Origin: Isoetes taiwanensis
Lineage: Eukaryota > Streptophyta > Lycopodiopsida > Isoetales > Isoetaceae
DNA length: 64,000 bases
Reading direction: 5' to 3'
Assembly (NCBI GenBank): GCA_021234155.1
Contig: JAJEKV010000065.1
Coordinates: forward strand, 7,837,333 to 7,901,332
Shown: positions 36,601-48,667 of the stretch, piece after piece
Numbering within the stretch: position 1 is the first letter of the stretch
How the letters are laid out: every line of letters starts with the position of its first letter
Program-made: the position numbers and the translations under genes
The notes under the pieces: model-generated
Databases searched by the model: none
Told to the model about the DNA's origin: nothing
Seen by the model: the letters and a program-made list of their open reading frames with translations, nothing else

Positions 36601-37200
36601 ACATGCCGATATGGAAAATGTCCCGATAGAAGAAGCGACTCGACCCCATTGGATGAACGGGTTGCCATTCGTAGTACATCTCTAATGCTTAGCACAAGTC
36701 GTAGACGATATCTAGATTAATATAAAGGGACTAAGGACTTGTGTTGTGTTGCGCCTTGCAAGGCCAACATATTGTCATCGAGAGGAGAAGGGTAACTCAC
36801 CCGCCTTTGGCAAAGAAGGTACGACGCAGAATCGAGCGCTTATGCTACCAACATGACCGGATCTGGTGGTTATAGTAATTTTAACAGCTTTGTGCCAAAC
36901 AATCCTTAAACGCCAAATACTAGAGAAGATCGCGAAGGGCTAATCGATTGGGCACGCGGCGCCATCCGAATCGCTTCTGGTGAAAAGGGTGATGTATGTA
37001 TTATTCACTACATAATTCTTTTGCAAGTATTTAGCTTTAAGCTTCGGGATATGTTTTCATGGCGTGATCTAATGAGGAAGACGAGAGGTCACACGGTAGC
37101 GCAGCTTGAACTCTTCGATTTTTATGTTATGTCTCGCTATTCTCCAACTCCAAGTGTGGTGAATAGACTTTACGATTTTGTAGTTCAATGATACATTAAC
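33659..37200 (+). pseudogene. Degenerate second coding region of the CACTA element
   Basis: Starts MAPNVKTQMLSEIRRCAHK and stops after 19 codons. Protein-like stretches then appear in varying frames: DDKYTNVWVAIGDWDDDYII near 34,705-34,760, a Pro/Lys-rich frame PQTQPQPKKNKRRG near 35,780, and a frame at 36,372-36,584 (RDDSFDAEKIELRNRLEEEY). By position it corresponds to the second gene (TNPA-like) of classical CACTA elements, but I cannot identify a TNPA or other known domain. Treat it as transposon-derived coding debris. Confidence 0.35.
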
Positions 37201-37483
37201 TTTTGTTGAATATGATTTTGAAAGTATATTTTCTCACTACTTTTTATATTTTGATTACGCGGTACCCTGATACCTAAGTCTATTTTAAGAACGATCTTTA
37301 ATTGATTAATTTAGATTTTAATTGATTAATTTAGATTTTAGTTGTTTTAATTAGATTTTAATTGATTAATTTAAATTTCTCCAAATATTTTATTTGATAA
37401 ATAAAATTCAAGTCTTTACAACTTAATATGTCTTAAATTGCACCCATTAAATTTTTAAATTTTTAAAATTTTTTTAATATTTA

Positions 37484-37905
37484 GAGACGCCGATGCTCGA
37501 CGCCCACCATGGCACGGCATCGCCACCGCTTCATCGAACGCCGACATCGACGCCCAAATGCCATGGCACGCCACCGTAGGTACGACCGCACGCTGAACCT
37601 CCAAAGCGGGCACGCCACCATGGCACGCCAAATGTAACGCCGATCATCGACGCTCGCTGCGGCACGCCCACGCCGATCGCCAATCCGCGGCATCACCGCA
37701 GGTATCGCCATGCCACGACGGCCGATGATCGACGATTCATCGCCGACCATCGACGCCGCTTATTTCGACACGCATTTCGACGGTTTTTTGTCGAAGATCG
37801 ACGGCCGTACGCCGATATAGAGGTTTACCGTCGACCTTTGAACGCCGATGATCGACGCTGCATCGACGCTCAAAGGTCGACATATAGACGCCGAAAAGGC
37901 TCAAC
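37484..37905. repeat. CACTA right subterminal repeat cluster
   Basis: Copies of GCCGATCATCGACGC, GCCGACATCGACGCC and ATGATCGACG in both orientations (for example near 37,533, 37,637, 37,721, 37,743 and 37,840). The same motif as at the left end; denser and more varied here. Confidence 0.85.
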
Positions 37906-37909
37906 GCTT

Positions 37910-37917
37910 TTGTAGTG
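37910..37917 (-). repeat. CACTA right terminal inverted repeat
   Basis: TTGTAGTG, the reverse complement of the left end, followed by the target duplication TTC. The bases just inside, GGCTCAACGCTT, are a partial counterpart of the left subterminal sequence. Confidence 0.9.
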
Positions 37918-38094
37918 TTCGGGTCGCCTACGATTAGTTTGTGCATATTTTGCCCTTGGGGTCTAGGGAAATGCATATCCAAAAAGCTGGTGATTATGTC
38001 CTCACCAAAGATTCTAGAGCATTTGCCGTGACTGAGCTTGTGAAGATTATGCTATATTTGCTTTCTAAAGTTGTGCAAGCATAAGGCTTCTTTT

Positions 38095-39060
38095 TTATGC
38101 AACATGATTTCCTTTATCCTCCCATATCTTAGCAATCACCAAAGATTGAACCAAACCAGCAAGACCTAACCAGATCGTGCCGCTTATTCTCAATCGATCC
38201 CCCACTTTCCAAAACCATATTTTAACATCACTATACCACCCACAAGATGAAGAATCAATCAAAGCCCTCTTGGAAAATCGCATCGCCTTGCTTTCTTATT
38301 CTATTAACAAAATTGATTGCTTGGTAAAGCTACCAGCCTTCCAAAGGAATAAGGCCAAAATTTCCCAATAAGATAGGATATGGAGTCCTGCTTTTTTACA
38401 GCAAAAGCTCCTCTTGTAGGAAATGATTTTAGTAATCGATTCGATCTCAGCCATAAACTTGTAGAGATAGATGGGCCCCATATAGGAGCTCCATATAAAA
38501 TTACCGATTGCACCAACGCTTTTAAACAACACTTTCTTCAAACTCCAATCCAACAACCCAATCTTATGACATTTTCTCGAAAGCATATTATATAAAGTTT
38601 CGATCTACCTCCGCCATTTTTCTTTATGCATTGTTTCCATTTATAGTCACAAGAAAACTCTAATCCAATGTATTTATAACAACTTACTATTTCCAAAGGT
38701 GCTCCTCTCTATGTGAAGGTTGGTCTGACAATGGCACCCACTACCATTGTTTTAGACTTAGACAAATTGACATTCATCTTCTTTGCATCACAAAAGGATT
38801 CAAGGTTAACCAAATGCCCTCAGACCGCTATGAGAGACCACATCATCCGGCAGTAAAGAAGCAAATGAACCAAAAGGTCGCCTTATACATGTTCCAGCCA
38901 AGCATTTATGTTTAAGCCAATCCTCAAGCTCATCGATATATAATCCAAAAAAGCCGCCCATGCAGAGAGGACAAATTTGCCGTGATCTGATTGTATTTCT
39001 AACCCTCAACTCGTGATTCACGATCCACGTAAACTTTGGTAATTACCTCTTCATAGAGTC
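38095..39060 (-). pseudogene. LINE (non-LTR) reverse-transcriptase fragment
   Basis: Minus-strand text in changing frames follows the C-terminal half of a plant LINE ORF2. FGLYIDELEDWLKHK near 38,940 comes first, followed by LLPDDVV at 38,835-38,860, where the polymerase signature Y-A-D-D-V should be. Next is a segment with FCDAKKMNVNLSKSK near 38,770, then ILYGAPIWGPSISTSLW near 38,470 and WYSDVKIWFWK near 38,210. Several frameshifts separate the blocks, and the catalytic box has lost its Tyr-Ala, so it is dead. No 5' part or poly-A tail is identified. Confidence 0.75.
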
Positions 39061-39222
39061 TGAGATCATTCTAAGCTCCAATCGCACTCCAATATTTTTC
39101 ATTCTATCACCCGCACCATCTCTCGACAAGATCAAAAGCCTTAGAAGGCATATGAAGCCATATTCTTTCTCTTCATGGTTAATCTTCCATTTCTTGGTTG
39201 ATCCGCTTAAGGCATTGGGAGT

Positions 39223-39510
39223 TTAAGGGAGGTCAACCTTCATCTTTCGTGGTGGGCCATGCAAAATAACCCTCCCGACCGCCTTGAGGTTTGCATAACC
39301 ACTCCAGGGGGAGGTTAACCTCTTCTTCCTACTTTCTTCATGCATCAACTTCATTGATTCTAACTTGATTTCAGTTATTTGCTCAATAAAGCCAAAAGGT
39401 TTATTTTGCATGACCCGCAAAAGTGGAAGGTTAACCTCCTCTTCCTGCTTTTCTTCATGCATCTACTTCATTGGTTCTAACTTGATTTCACTTATCTGTT
39501 CAACAAACTA
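39223..39510. repeat. Degenerate hairpin element plus 115-base tandem duplication
   Basis: 39,230-39,315 contains GCAAAATAACCCTCCC-like and GGAGGTTAACCTC-like arms, related to the intact hairpin at 54,716-54,805. From 39,312 to 39,508 a unit starting GGTTAACCTC and ending TCAAYAAA is present twice (39,312-39,391 and 39,427-39,508). Confidence 0.55.
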
Positions 39511-42500
39511 GCATTTGGCACAGGGATCTCACTAGTCACATTTAAGATGGGAGAAATTAAAACCATGTCCAATTGCTATATAGCGTTTCTTTGGCCAAAA
39601 CTTGGCGGAGCAATGTTGAACTTCATGTCTACACAAAACAAGAAAAACTAAGTTCTTGAATCCCTTTTTGCTCCATCTCTACTCAAACAACCCTGCTGAT
39701 CTTCGATGTGTGTAAGGTACTTTTGGCAGATTTTGCACAAGATCTTGGCACAAATCACAGTACAAAACAAAAGGCCGGGCCCAAAAATCCAAAGGTGCAT
39801 ACAATTTTGTGACAGAAATGTGCTATGGATACCATGTCCCCACGTCCATATCCTAGTTTTTTCTTCAATTTTCCAAAACAAAAGTAGTATAATATAATGC
39901 ACACTTTAACAGACCACAGCATACATATGGTTGTTGGCATTGAATCTAGCATCAGAGATGGTCACGCCTCATGTTATATTGGCCATAGTAGCTTCATGTC
40001 CTAGTCCACCATTTCTTCCTCCTCTAGCCATTCCAATCATTCCCTATATTTTAAATGTTCGCCCATAAAAATCAATAATGGATGTAATGTAACTAAATAT
40101 CTTCTTTAATCCCAGATTGTCCAAGCTTTATTTAACTCAATCTTTATCTTGAAATGTCAGCTGTGCAATATCAGATAGAAAAATTTTTAGAGCTACTTCT
40201 GCTTTGTTGTGTTTTAGAGTACTATCACCTTCTGCTTCCCACCCCTTTCATGCCTAGCAATGACAAAGATGAAGCAACCTCGTTAGTTCCTGCAAAGTAC
40301 GTTTAATCAAGTTAACCAGAACTCTTTAGTAGTATAAGCCTTCCTTTGATATTAAGCACATGCATTGTGATAACAGACCAGCAAGTTGAGGCCCTACATG
40401 ATGGCGCCATTAAACACAAATACAATATACAATCGAGTAATATATGACTGTCTACGCCTTAGTTCAATATTCTGCCGTATAAGGCTTCTAGAGAAATGTT
40501 TAAATTAAACATTGAATCTAATATCCCGCATGGTGCTACATGCCGCATCATCGACCACCTAGTTTTTCTACGGTATGTTAGGTTCCTTGTTTAGATTAAA
40601 ACTGAGATTTTAGCTCTCAACCCTTTCCCTTGACTTGGGGCACAGGTATGAAGCTAAAGTCCACAGCATGCATCTAGATACTAAAAAGGCGAGTCTTAAT
40701 GTAAAAAATGGATATGCAAAAGACACCCAACATTTGGTAAGAAGAGTGCCTACCTTTCTATCAAAAAGGTGTCTGTAATGAATAGACTTCTTCAAAACAG
40801 TTTCATCCTTATCCAATAACCTCGTGCCCATTGCTCAGTAGTGCATTTTATGATGTCCCGTAAGAAACACTGCCAAGATAAAGCAAAAGCAAGATGGATT
40901 TTGAATGAGATGGTTTTTGTTTTAAAGAAAAAGATAAAGTGATAAACTCAAAAAGAATGAGAAGCTGCCCCATTGATCGGATTCATGCATCAAAGCTTTT
41001 GGAGCTAAGGTTACAAAACATGCCTAATACCACAAATCTATAACAGATAAAACTTCACCGTAGAGGAAAAAAAAGGAGTAGCTTAGTCTTCTCAAGATTC
41101 TAGCATACCACAGCTAATCATTCCTTTTGCTTTAGCACTCATCTGGCAAGTATTTGCATAAGATCAGATTTTAAATCCCTAGGCTAATGCAGATTTTTCA
41201 TCTTCCACAAGGACTTGCTAAAAACATTTTTTCTCACCTGTGATTTATTTATGTGTGTAAGAAAAACAGTGATTGGCCTTCTAATCTATTTAAACATAAA
41301 CTAAAATGTTTGGTTACATAATGGCGGATAAATAAACCCAGCTGTCTACAAATGTAAAAGGCCTTATGAATTTGGTGTATGCCCCACCTTTGGCACCAGC
41401 CCAATGGGAAAAACTTACATTGTCCACCCAAGGGAAGGTTCAACTGAAGAATGATGTCCTGATTAATGCTGGCCTTTCAATGCTCCATTAATCAAGCCAG
41501 GATCCAGCTCTCTAAGAAGCTTTCCTGCACAAAATATTTTATGCCCCAGTTTTATACACACCATCAGTAGACCACAATCCCCCCAACTTATAGTAATTTA
41601 CGGTACAAATCCAGATTCTAAATTAGATTATTATGTATTAATGCCACATGGCTGTCACCCCAAGAGACACATCTCATCCAAAAAGACACTCCCTCTGGCT
41701 TTTGTTATCATTGGCTATCTCAATTTCACTAAAGGATTTGTCATGCTTCTATGTTAACTCTAATATTATGTTAGCAAAAAGATATTATGTTAGCAAAAGA
41801 TATTATGTGCCTCATCTTCCAATTGTCCCAAGTATACACATGAGGCAATTGTCTCTAAAATACAGCTTATTCATACCTTTTTCAAATCCATTAGTTTTGT
41901 TCCCAGTTTTATCAAGCAATGCCTGGGTTGCACTTGTAATGTCTCTGCAAACCACTACTGATTTTACAGATGCATGCTTCTACATTGTCAACATAGAAGA
42001 GAGATCACATGTTCTGCAGTGGGTGAATCCTTTGCTCCATGATAATCCAATCAAGAGGATGATGTGCAACGTCTTCACTGCAGGACAATGCTTGTCACTG
42101 GTCCCCGGCAACACTTGTCTCTAGGACATGCTTTATAACTTTTAATATTGATGAACCTGTGATTCTCATATTCCGCTCCATTTTCATGCTCTAGATTGCT
42201 TGTCTTGCTGAGGACAAGGCATCTAGACTTTATCAACTTATGTTCCAATTTTCAACTTATAACAAAAAACTGTCTTGCCTGTGACTAACCTCAGTTCTGG
42301 TAGGAAGCCAGAGCAAAAGCCTACTATATTCTTGTGGTTTGCTTGATAGCACGCTCATGGAAAAAGGCCTACATTGTTATGTATCCCAGTATAAATTGCA
42401 AAACCTTTTTCCGCTTGTTAACACATACCCTTTGAAGTATAATACTATCTCCCATTGCAAAAATTCGCTGGTGTTTTCTCCTAATATCATCCAGCAGATC

Positions 42501-45011
42501 TTCCTTGCATTTTTTACCTCCTGGCTACTGGGCAAGCCGGAATCTTCTCCAATGGTGGAGCTTCAAGGATAGAGTAGGAGTTTTGTATTGCCAATCACAC
42601 CTGTGACTGGCCTGAATGATGAGTTTGATATTCTCGACGGATCTAGTATGCCATTTGAAACAAAGACATTGTAACATTATAGAGGGAATCATCTTTTCCC
42701 ATGAATAGGTAGGATCCCAAGATGGAAAGATGGTAGATGAAACAGCCTTGATTTACCTAAGGAGAACACCTCATCCGAAGAGACACTGTCTGGCAAATAG
42801 GGGCTGGCAATTCAAATGGTCTTTACCACAAGCAGATCCTATAGCTCAAAGCCCACCTTAGGGTAGTGAACTTTGGGTATGGGGCTGAGGGTTAATAGGT
42901 GGCTTTAGCAGTTTCATCCAATGCATTATTTATGATTTTGCCAATATTTGTATTCTAAGCTTACTTTTAGTTTCATGCTGCATATTTAACGAATAAAGAT
43001 ATTAATTCCAGATATGAATAAACCCAATTCAATGTAATTTCAAGCATGAACGATTAGCGGAACAGAAATAGGTTCTCCAGCTCCGTATTAAATGATACCA
43101 TTGAAACATGTACCAAAAGATGAATTTTATTTCATTGATATACACTGGCTATCCAGCCAAAGAAAAGGGATACTTGAGGTTTTCTTGGATATCAGACCAG
43201 TAATGTACAAATATTAACTTATATCATCGGTCTGCAGCAAATGATATTTATCAATGTTGGCTGAAACCTTCCATATTATTGAAAGGGCATTGCAGAACTC
43301 TTTACTACTGGTAGAACTTTAGGTCACAAGAAAGGGCATATTAAGCAAAACATATGAGGTTTACATGGAAAGCAAGGAGGGTCATCTCATGGCCATTACT
43401 AAGTTAATGCAAAGCTTCCACTTTCAATAATTTATGGATTTCCGTGTTCAGCAATAAGCATAAGGAGAAACGCCAAACTAGATGATGAATGTGAAGCCAT
43501 ATGCACTCTGAACTGTGTCAGCCTGGAAAAAGCATACCAAAAGTCTGATCCTAAAAAGAGTAATGGCGCTCTAATAGCATAATATCCTTCTTAATGTAGT
43601 TGTTTTGTCGCCTTTTACCAGGAAAGCTACGTGTATTTACTTAGCAGAAGATTATTACTAGAACTCTATGCTTTTCCAACTGTAAAAAAGTGAGAAAGCA
43701 GAAAACCATGAATTATTTGGATTAGCAGGGTTAGCCTGTGCAAGTGCCAGATGGATAACCCCCTCTTTTTTGAATTAGAGGAAGGTGATGTTCCATACTG
43801 ATATTTAAATATATAATAGGATCTGCAAGTGCATCTATTACACCTCATCACAAATAAGATGTAAACAAAATCACATAAATGCTTGTCTGAAATGCACACC
43901 CAGGTATCGTAGCTGCCTTCTCTTGGCACATCGTATACTAGGGCCCCATTTTCTTGCAAAAACGACATCTCCTATTTTAGGGCCTTATTGAGTTCTTTAT
44001 ATAAATCTATGTTTCATCCTATTCTGTAAAACATGTCCTATTTCAGGAGCCTTATTTAGTTCTTTATACAAAATTTACATTTTCATTCATATGCTAGCAT
44101 ATGCAAATATTACATTAGTGCAGTTTCCAGCCATGTTGGCCAGCTATTGATGAGCATTCCACATCCAAGTCTAAGCTGTTGGATCCAAAACTAGATTAAT
44201 AACTGGCTCTCTACTTTCCTATTTCCTACGATGCAGTAGATTGGATGGCTTTTAAACAGGTGAACAAACGTATGATTCTGTACGTTTTATCCACTAATAA
44301 AAGTGTGATCTTGGTTTGTTTATGAAGACTTTGCATCATCCCTGGTTAACCAAGTTATCATATAACAAAGACAAGAATGACAAATTTATGGGGTAAAATC
44401 ATAGAAGGATCTTATGTTGCAGTAAGAATCACCTTTTTGCAATCATGGCAGCTTCGAAAACCTCTTCTTGCTGTGATACTGAAGTTAGCCTGCCATTTAT
44501 AACTAGACATTGTCATGAAACAAACTAATGTAAAAGTTAACTAATTCAAAAGCTTTGAGATGTTCAATAATAAATCATCTGATAAGTGAGTGTGTATATG
44601 TGGGAAATCTTAACATGCAATATAAAATCAATGCAGGTTATACATAGACTATCTCATGTGTAACATATGGGGATAACAGCATGTCGTTTCACATGTGACA
44701 GTCCCCCATACTAGTTACAAGAGAAAGTTAAGTTACAAATTCAGAAAATCAAGGTCCATAACGCTTGGCACTCCAAAATGCTAAGTTAATTAACTGCCAA
44801 AGCTATGATTAGAACTGCTAAGAAGAGACATATGTCTCAGAGATTGAATTTCAAAAGGCATGTGCTCTTTGAAAAGATGAAAAGAATGGGCTCCACCTAA
44901 GCACGTTCCAAATCTGTGCTGGTTTGAGGTCTACAAGTGACTTTGCCCATGTTACTGATCTCAGAGACTCACGCTTCTTTTTGACCCTGCTCTTTTTGTT
45001 CATTCGTCTTG
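39511..45011. other. Noncoding region with scattered exon-like islands
   Basis: No gene is recognised across 5.5 kb. Two short minus-strand islands look exon-like. At 40,725-40,875 the strand has a TTGGCAG acceptor-like site, text ending SIHYRHLFDRK, then a GTAGGC donor. At 43,880-43,970 it reads SFLQENGALVYDVPREGSYD. The plus frame at 41,648-42,124 (158 codons) shows no family features. Otherwise the sequence is AT-rich intron-like or intergenic DNA. Confidence 0.35.
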
Positions 45012-45264
45012 GTCTTAAAAGTCTTCCTCGTCCTCGTCCTCCTCTGAAGGGGGCTCTGACTGCCGCTGGAGACATGGACCTCCGGCATTCTTTTTTCCAG
45101 CAGTTCTGCTTCTAGATGACAATGAAGAAAAGCGCATTTGACATCCTACATGGTGTGCATTGTTGAGGTGCTTGAATGATCCAAGTAGAACGGTTGTTTT
45201 GGGCAAAGATTTGTGAAGGGATAGGATGGGTGGCTGACGAAACAGAGGCGACATTGCACTGCAT
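45012..45264 (-). CDS. Small acidic-tailed ORF or terminal exon, unrecognised
   Basis: A minus-strand frame of 79 codons from ATG at 45,254 to a stop at 45,015. It is Ser/Arg-rich in the middle and ends with a strongly acidic tail (PPSEEDEDEEDF). Just upstream lies TTCTAATGCAG, a good branch-plus-acceptor sequence, so it may be the last exon of a gene with long introns, or a short complete gene. A second frame over the same DNA (44,851-45,075) is Arg-rich. I cannot name a family. Confidence 0.3.
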
Positions 45265-46904
45265 TAGAACTTCTCAATCTATATCATGCTATCGCATCTT
45301 TTTTCCGCAAATTTAAATGACTGCTTATTAATCCGTAAATACTTTCACTTGAATCTCTTCAATCCTTTTTGTTCATTGCTAGGCTTCTCCACAACCAATA
45401 TTCCAGCAGCCTATATTTGAGATTGCTGTTGCTTGGGCTTGAGATTTTGTTGTGAGAAACTGATTGAATTTATAGTCCAGGGAGACCCAAACAACCCCTT
45501 TATTATTTATATTATGGCTGTGGTGTATGATAGCTTGGTGGCCGTAAGATGACGGCATCTTGTGTGGAATATGCCAGCCCGAAGATCCCGGCCTCTTGCT
45601 ATATCAGCATGGGGTCAAATTGACCCCATTTAATAAAGGCGCCCTTACCCAACACCATGGGTTTGGGGCAGATTCAGCCACACTCCACCTGTACAACACA
45701 AAGAACACATGAATACAACACAACAAAGACGAAAGTACAACACAAAAAATGAAGCAAAGTTACGAAAGGACAATCGCTGAATATATTTGCATCAACAAAA
45801 GGAAAGAATAGATGCCCGAGCAATTGATCAAAGCATAATGGGCAAAACAACTTGGGTAATGGGCAAAAAGCCCTAGTAGGGGAAGGTCGCTTATTCAGTA
45901 TGGCGGAACCATTGGCCCGGACGTGGCACTATTTTTGGCTGACGTGGCAATTTTTTGTATGGACGTGGAAAAGGCCATGAATCTAATTAGGAAAAAGGGG
46001 GGAAGTGTTCGTAAGCAATTTTTCCGGCTCAAAGAACAATCGGCGAAGGTTCCCTGGGGACCGTGAGAAGGGAGTTTCGCAAGGAGTCTTGGAAGTATGA
46101 AGTCTTGAATGGAAGTATCAGGATTCTTAGAAGTCTTGCAAGAGGAGTCTTGCAAATAGAAGTTTAGATTTTCCAAGAATGTCTAAACAACATGAAATTC
46201 TTGAGATAGGCATATAAGAGTTTTTCTTAAAATTTGTTCTAAGCAATATTTTGAGTGTTATTTGTGAAATTTAGCCGTTTTTGTCTCAGAACAAATGGTA
46301 TTGTCTCTTAAGGATCCAATGATTTGCAGGATTCTGTTGCAGGTCTAGTATGATATGATAGAATTATGTTTAGTAGTAGGATAGAATTCTGTTGAAGGGC
46401 TAGTATGATAGGACTTTTTTATTTTCCACATATTGATGATTCACGCAGATCCATTCGGATCTTTTAGTATATCCAAATTGCTTCATTTCTAAACCGCTAT
46501 TTACGTTTTTCACCTATTTAATTATTTTTTGGGATCATCAACATCAACCTAAGACCTGACATAGATCCTTAGGAATGATTTGAAAATGTGGGCTATGGCA
46601 CTATCAATGCAGTAAGTATAGATGAATGGCATCTTCTGTAGAGCATTTGAAACAGGTCTGATAGAGAAGAGCATTTGAAACAGGTTTGATAGGTCTGATA
46701 GAGATAGTTAAGTCTATGTCCGAATTTCTTTTGCCGCTCTCCGTGATCCCGCAATACTACCTTCCTTCAAGCAATGTTGATAGGTCATTGTGAATACCGC
46801 ACTTGCACTCTGGCCTCACTTCCAACCTTATTACTATAATCTGCTTCACTTGGAAAGACTTGCGGTAGAAATCTCTTCTGTGTCTTTTTGCCTTCTACAA
46901 AAGC
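45265..46904. other. Noncoding region with local duplications
   Basis: No gene is recognised. Near-duplicates of about 55 bases occur at 46,330-46,420 (shared TCTAGTATGATA and AGAATT) and of about 30 bases at 46,640-46,710 (GAGCATTTGAAACAGGT). The 45,895-46,176 minus frame has no family features. Confidence 0.35.
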
Positions 46905-47206
46905 ATAGTTGAGACTTCTTTGCAACTCCAATGCATTCCAAGTTCCAAAGAACATCATCCATGGGGGGCCTCACATTCTATTCTCTTTAGACATTTTGAA
47001 GCTATCTCTACAAACTTGTGCATGGACTCTACATTATATTGGCCTTTCAAGTCCGGATCAATTATGTCTTCCAACAACAAGCCGTGACTTGTGGCAATCA
47101 GATTGCCCACTCTGCAACATTGGCTTGATCCTCGAAGGAGGGATCCATGGTCGCCCTTGCACATATCACCTCAAACAAAGACAACTCCAAAAGAGTATAC
47201 ATCGGA
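46905..47206 (-). pseudogene. CrRLK1L-type receptor-kinase fragment
   Basis: The minus strand reads SDVYSFGVV, the kinase subdomain IX signature. After a one-base shift it continues FEVICARATMDP, then IIDPDLKGQYNVESMHKFVE and ASKCLKR, and after another shift DDVLWNLECIGVA. This is the C-terminal lobe pattern of the CrRLK1L (FERONIA/THESEUS) family, which ends its kinase with a DVLWNLE motif. At least two frameshifts are present, and nothing N-terminal (ectodomain, ATP-binding lobe) is found nearby. It is a small dead fragment, not a gene. Confidence 0.75.
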
Positions 47207-48667
47207 CTTTTAGAATTCAAGACACCTAAAGACAATAAGCTAATCTTGCAAGTGTCATATGCTCCCATGATTAAAGATCAAGGAGCTTAACCTTGATAGA
47301 AACTAGCTTGTCAAAGCTTTCCCTCATTGCGCCTCTTTACCAAATCAGCCCTAATGGTAATGATAATGTGGAATGGCATCCCTTTTTTCTTCTCCCAAGC
47401 ACTCTTTGAACAGACTATTTTCATGGTTTTCACCAAGACTATGCCAAGTTGCCATTCAACACATAAAGCACCCAAAGAAAACCAAATTTTAATCTATTAT
47501 GTTTTCTAAGTAAATGGGCTGTGTATCTGGAGTGAAAAATTAAATTTTGGTCACGATATCAGATTACTACCAATGTAATACAAATAAAATGCATTAATTG
47601 CATTGAAGAACATTAACAGATGCACAAATTCTCGAAAGTTCTCGAACTTGCTGTAGCGGAATTTCTATTTTTAAATACCAAGCATTGATGTGCATGTTTC
47701 ACCAAAGCCAAGCAAAGAAATTTCAAGTGTATTGAACCAAATTTGGCATTCATGAATCTTTTTCCAGACGCCATGTGTGTATTCATATTGAATTAAGGTG
47801 ATTCTCATCCATATGGCCAATTATGTAACACCATGGAATCAACCTCTCAAGTATTCTGTAATTAAACTCGAGTCGTAGAAAGTAGAACTTATAAAGCCCG
47901 ATTTGCAAAGCTCATTTAGTACATATGATGGCATCACTTTGTGTTTTAACGCTTAATTTAATGGCGGTCAAGTGCCAATTTCTGATTTCTATTTTGCTCA
48001 ATAAAGGAATCTTATAGAAAAGTCTCAAAATAGAGTCTTATTGGGATGGTTCATTTGTTTGTATGTTCCGGTGATCCCTCATTATCGAAAGCAAAGGAGC
48101 TCAAGGGCTCCAACAAATCAAGCCCAAGCATCCGGTCTTGAATTTCAAATCCAACGGAGGAGGCAAAATCGAATCATTTGGTCAGAATTACGAGGCCCTT
48201 CGCCATGTCGGGTTCCCGTGTCGCTTTGATAATTCTTCATCTTCATGGCTTTATCCTCGCTTCTTTATACCAATTTCTACACGCTCAAAATTGTTGTAAA
48301 GGGAAAGCGCTTTGTGTTGGATTGAGCTTCATTGCTTAATTAGACAATAAATTATAAATTCTTGATGTTCTAGCATTTGATTTGTCGTTGGCAGGTCGTG
48401 AAGTGATGGGGATGTCGTTGCAACAACATGGTAACTGAATGATGGCCACCAGAATCTAGAGATTTTAGTAGTGGATCATGCTGGAGAACTAGATTTCGTA
48501 ACCCATTTAATTCAAAGTAAGTTACACCGCATCATATACATGTTATATACAATTATATGCAATCGCTTGTTCTATATATCCTTGGTAGTTCTTGTGAGTT
48601 TATTTTTGTGAGTTTATCTTCGTACTGACAAGTAATATCCTTGCTTTTGATAGACCAGTCTTTGATC
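47207..48667. other. Noncoding region
   Basis: AT-rich, no gene recognised. Probably includes the 5' flank and terminal sequences of the transposase element that follows, but no clear terminal inverted repeat is seen. Confidence 0.35.

Larger units (their letters stand above)
20658..37917 (+). mobile_element. CACTA (En/Spm) DNA transposon, apparently complete, 17.3 kb
   Basis: The left end begins CACTACAAGG and the right end finishes TTTTGTAGTG, giving a perfect 8-base terminal inverted repeat CACTACAA. Both ends are flanked by TTC (20,655-20,657 and 37,918-37,920), the 3-base target duplication expected of CACTA elements. Both ends carry clusters of an AACGCCGATCATCGACGC-type subterminal repeat, as the family requires for transposase binding. 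Inside are a decayed TNP2-type transposase reading left to right, a GC-rich tandem array, a second subterminal-repeat cluster with a second leader, and degenerate coding DNA. The transposase carries several frameshifts, so this copy is probably non-autonomous now. The intact ends and target duplication suggest it could still be mobilised in trans. Confidence 0.92.

Noticed and set aside
41648-42124. 158-codon plus-strand ORF
   Set aside because: Internal short repeats and no recognisable domain; composition matches the AT-rich surroundings. Could not be supported as a gene.
45895-46176. 93-codon minus-strand ORF
   Set aside because: No family features and no splice or promoter context; DNA around it looks like noncoding repeat.
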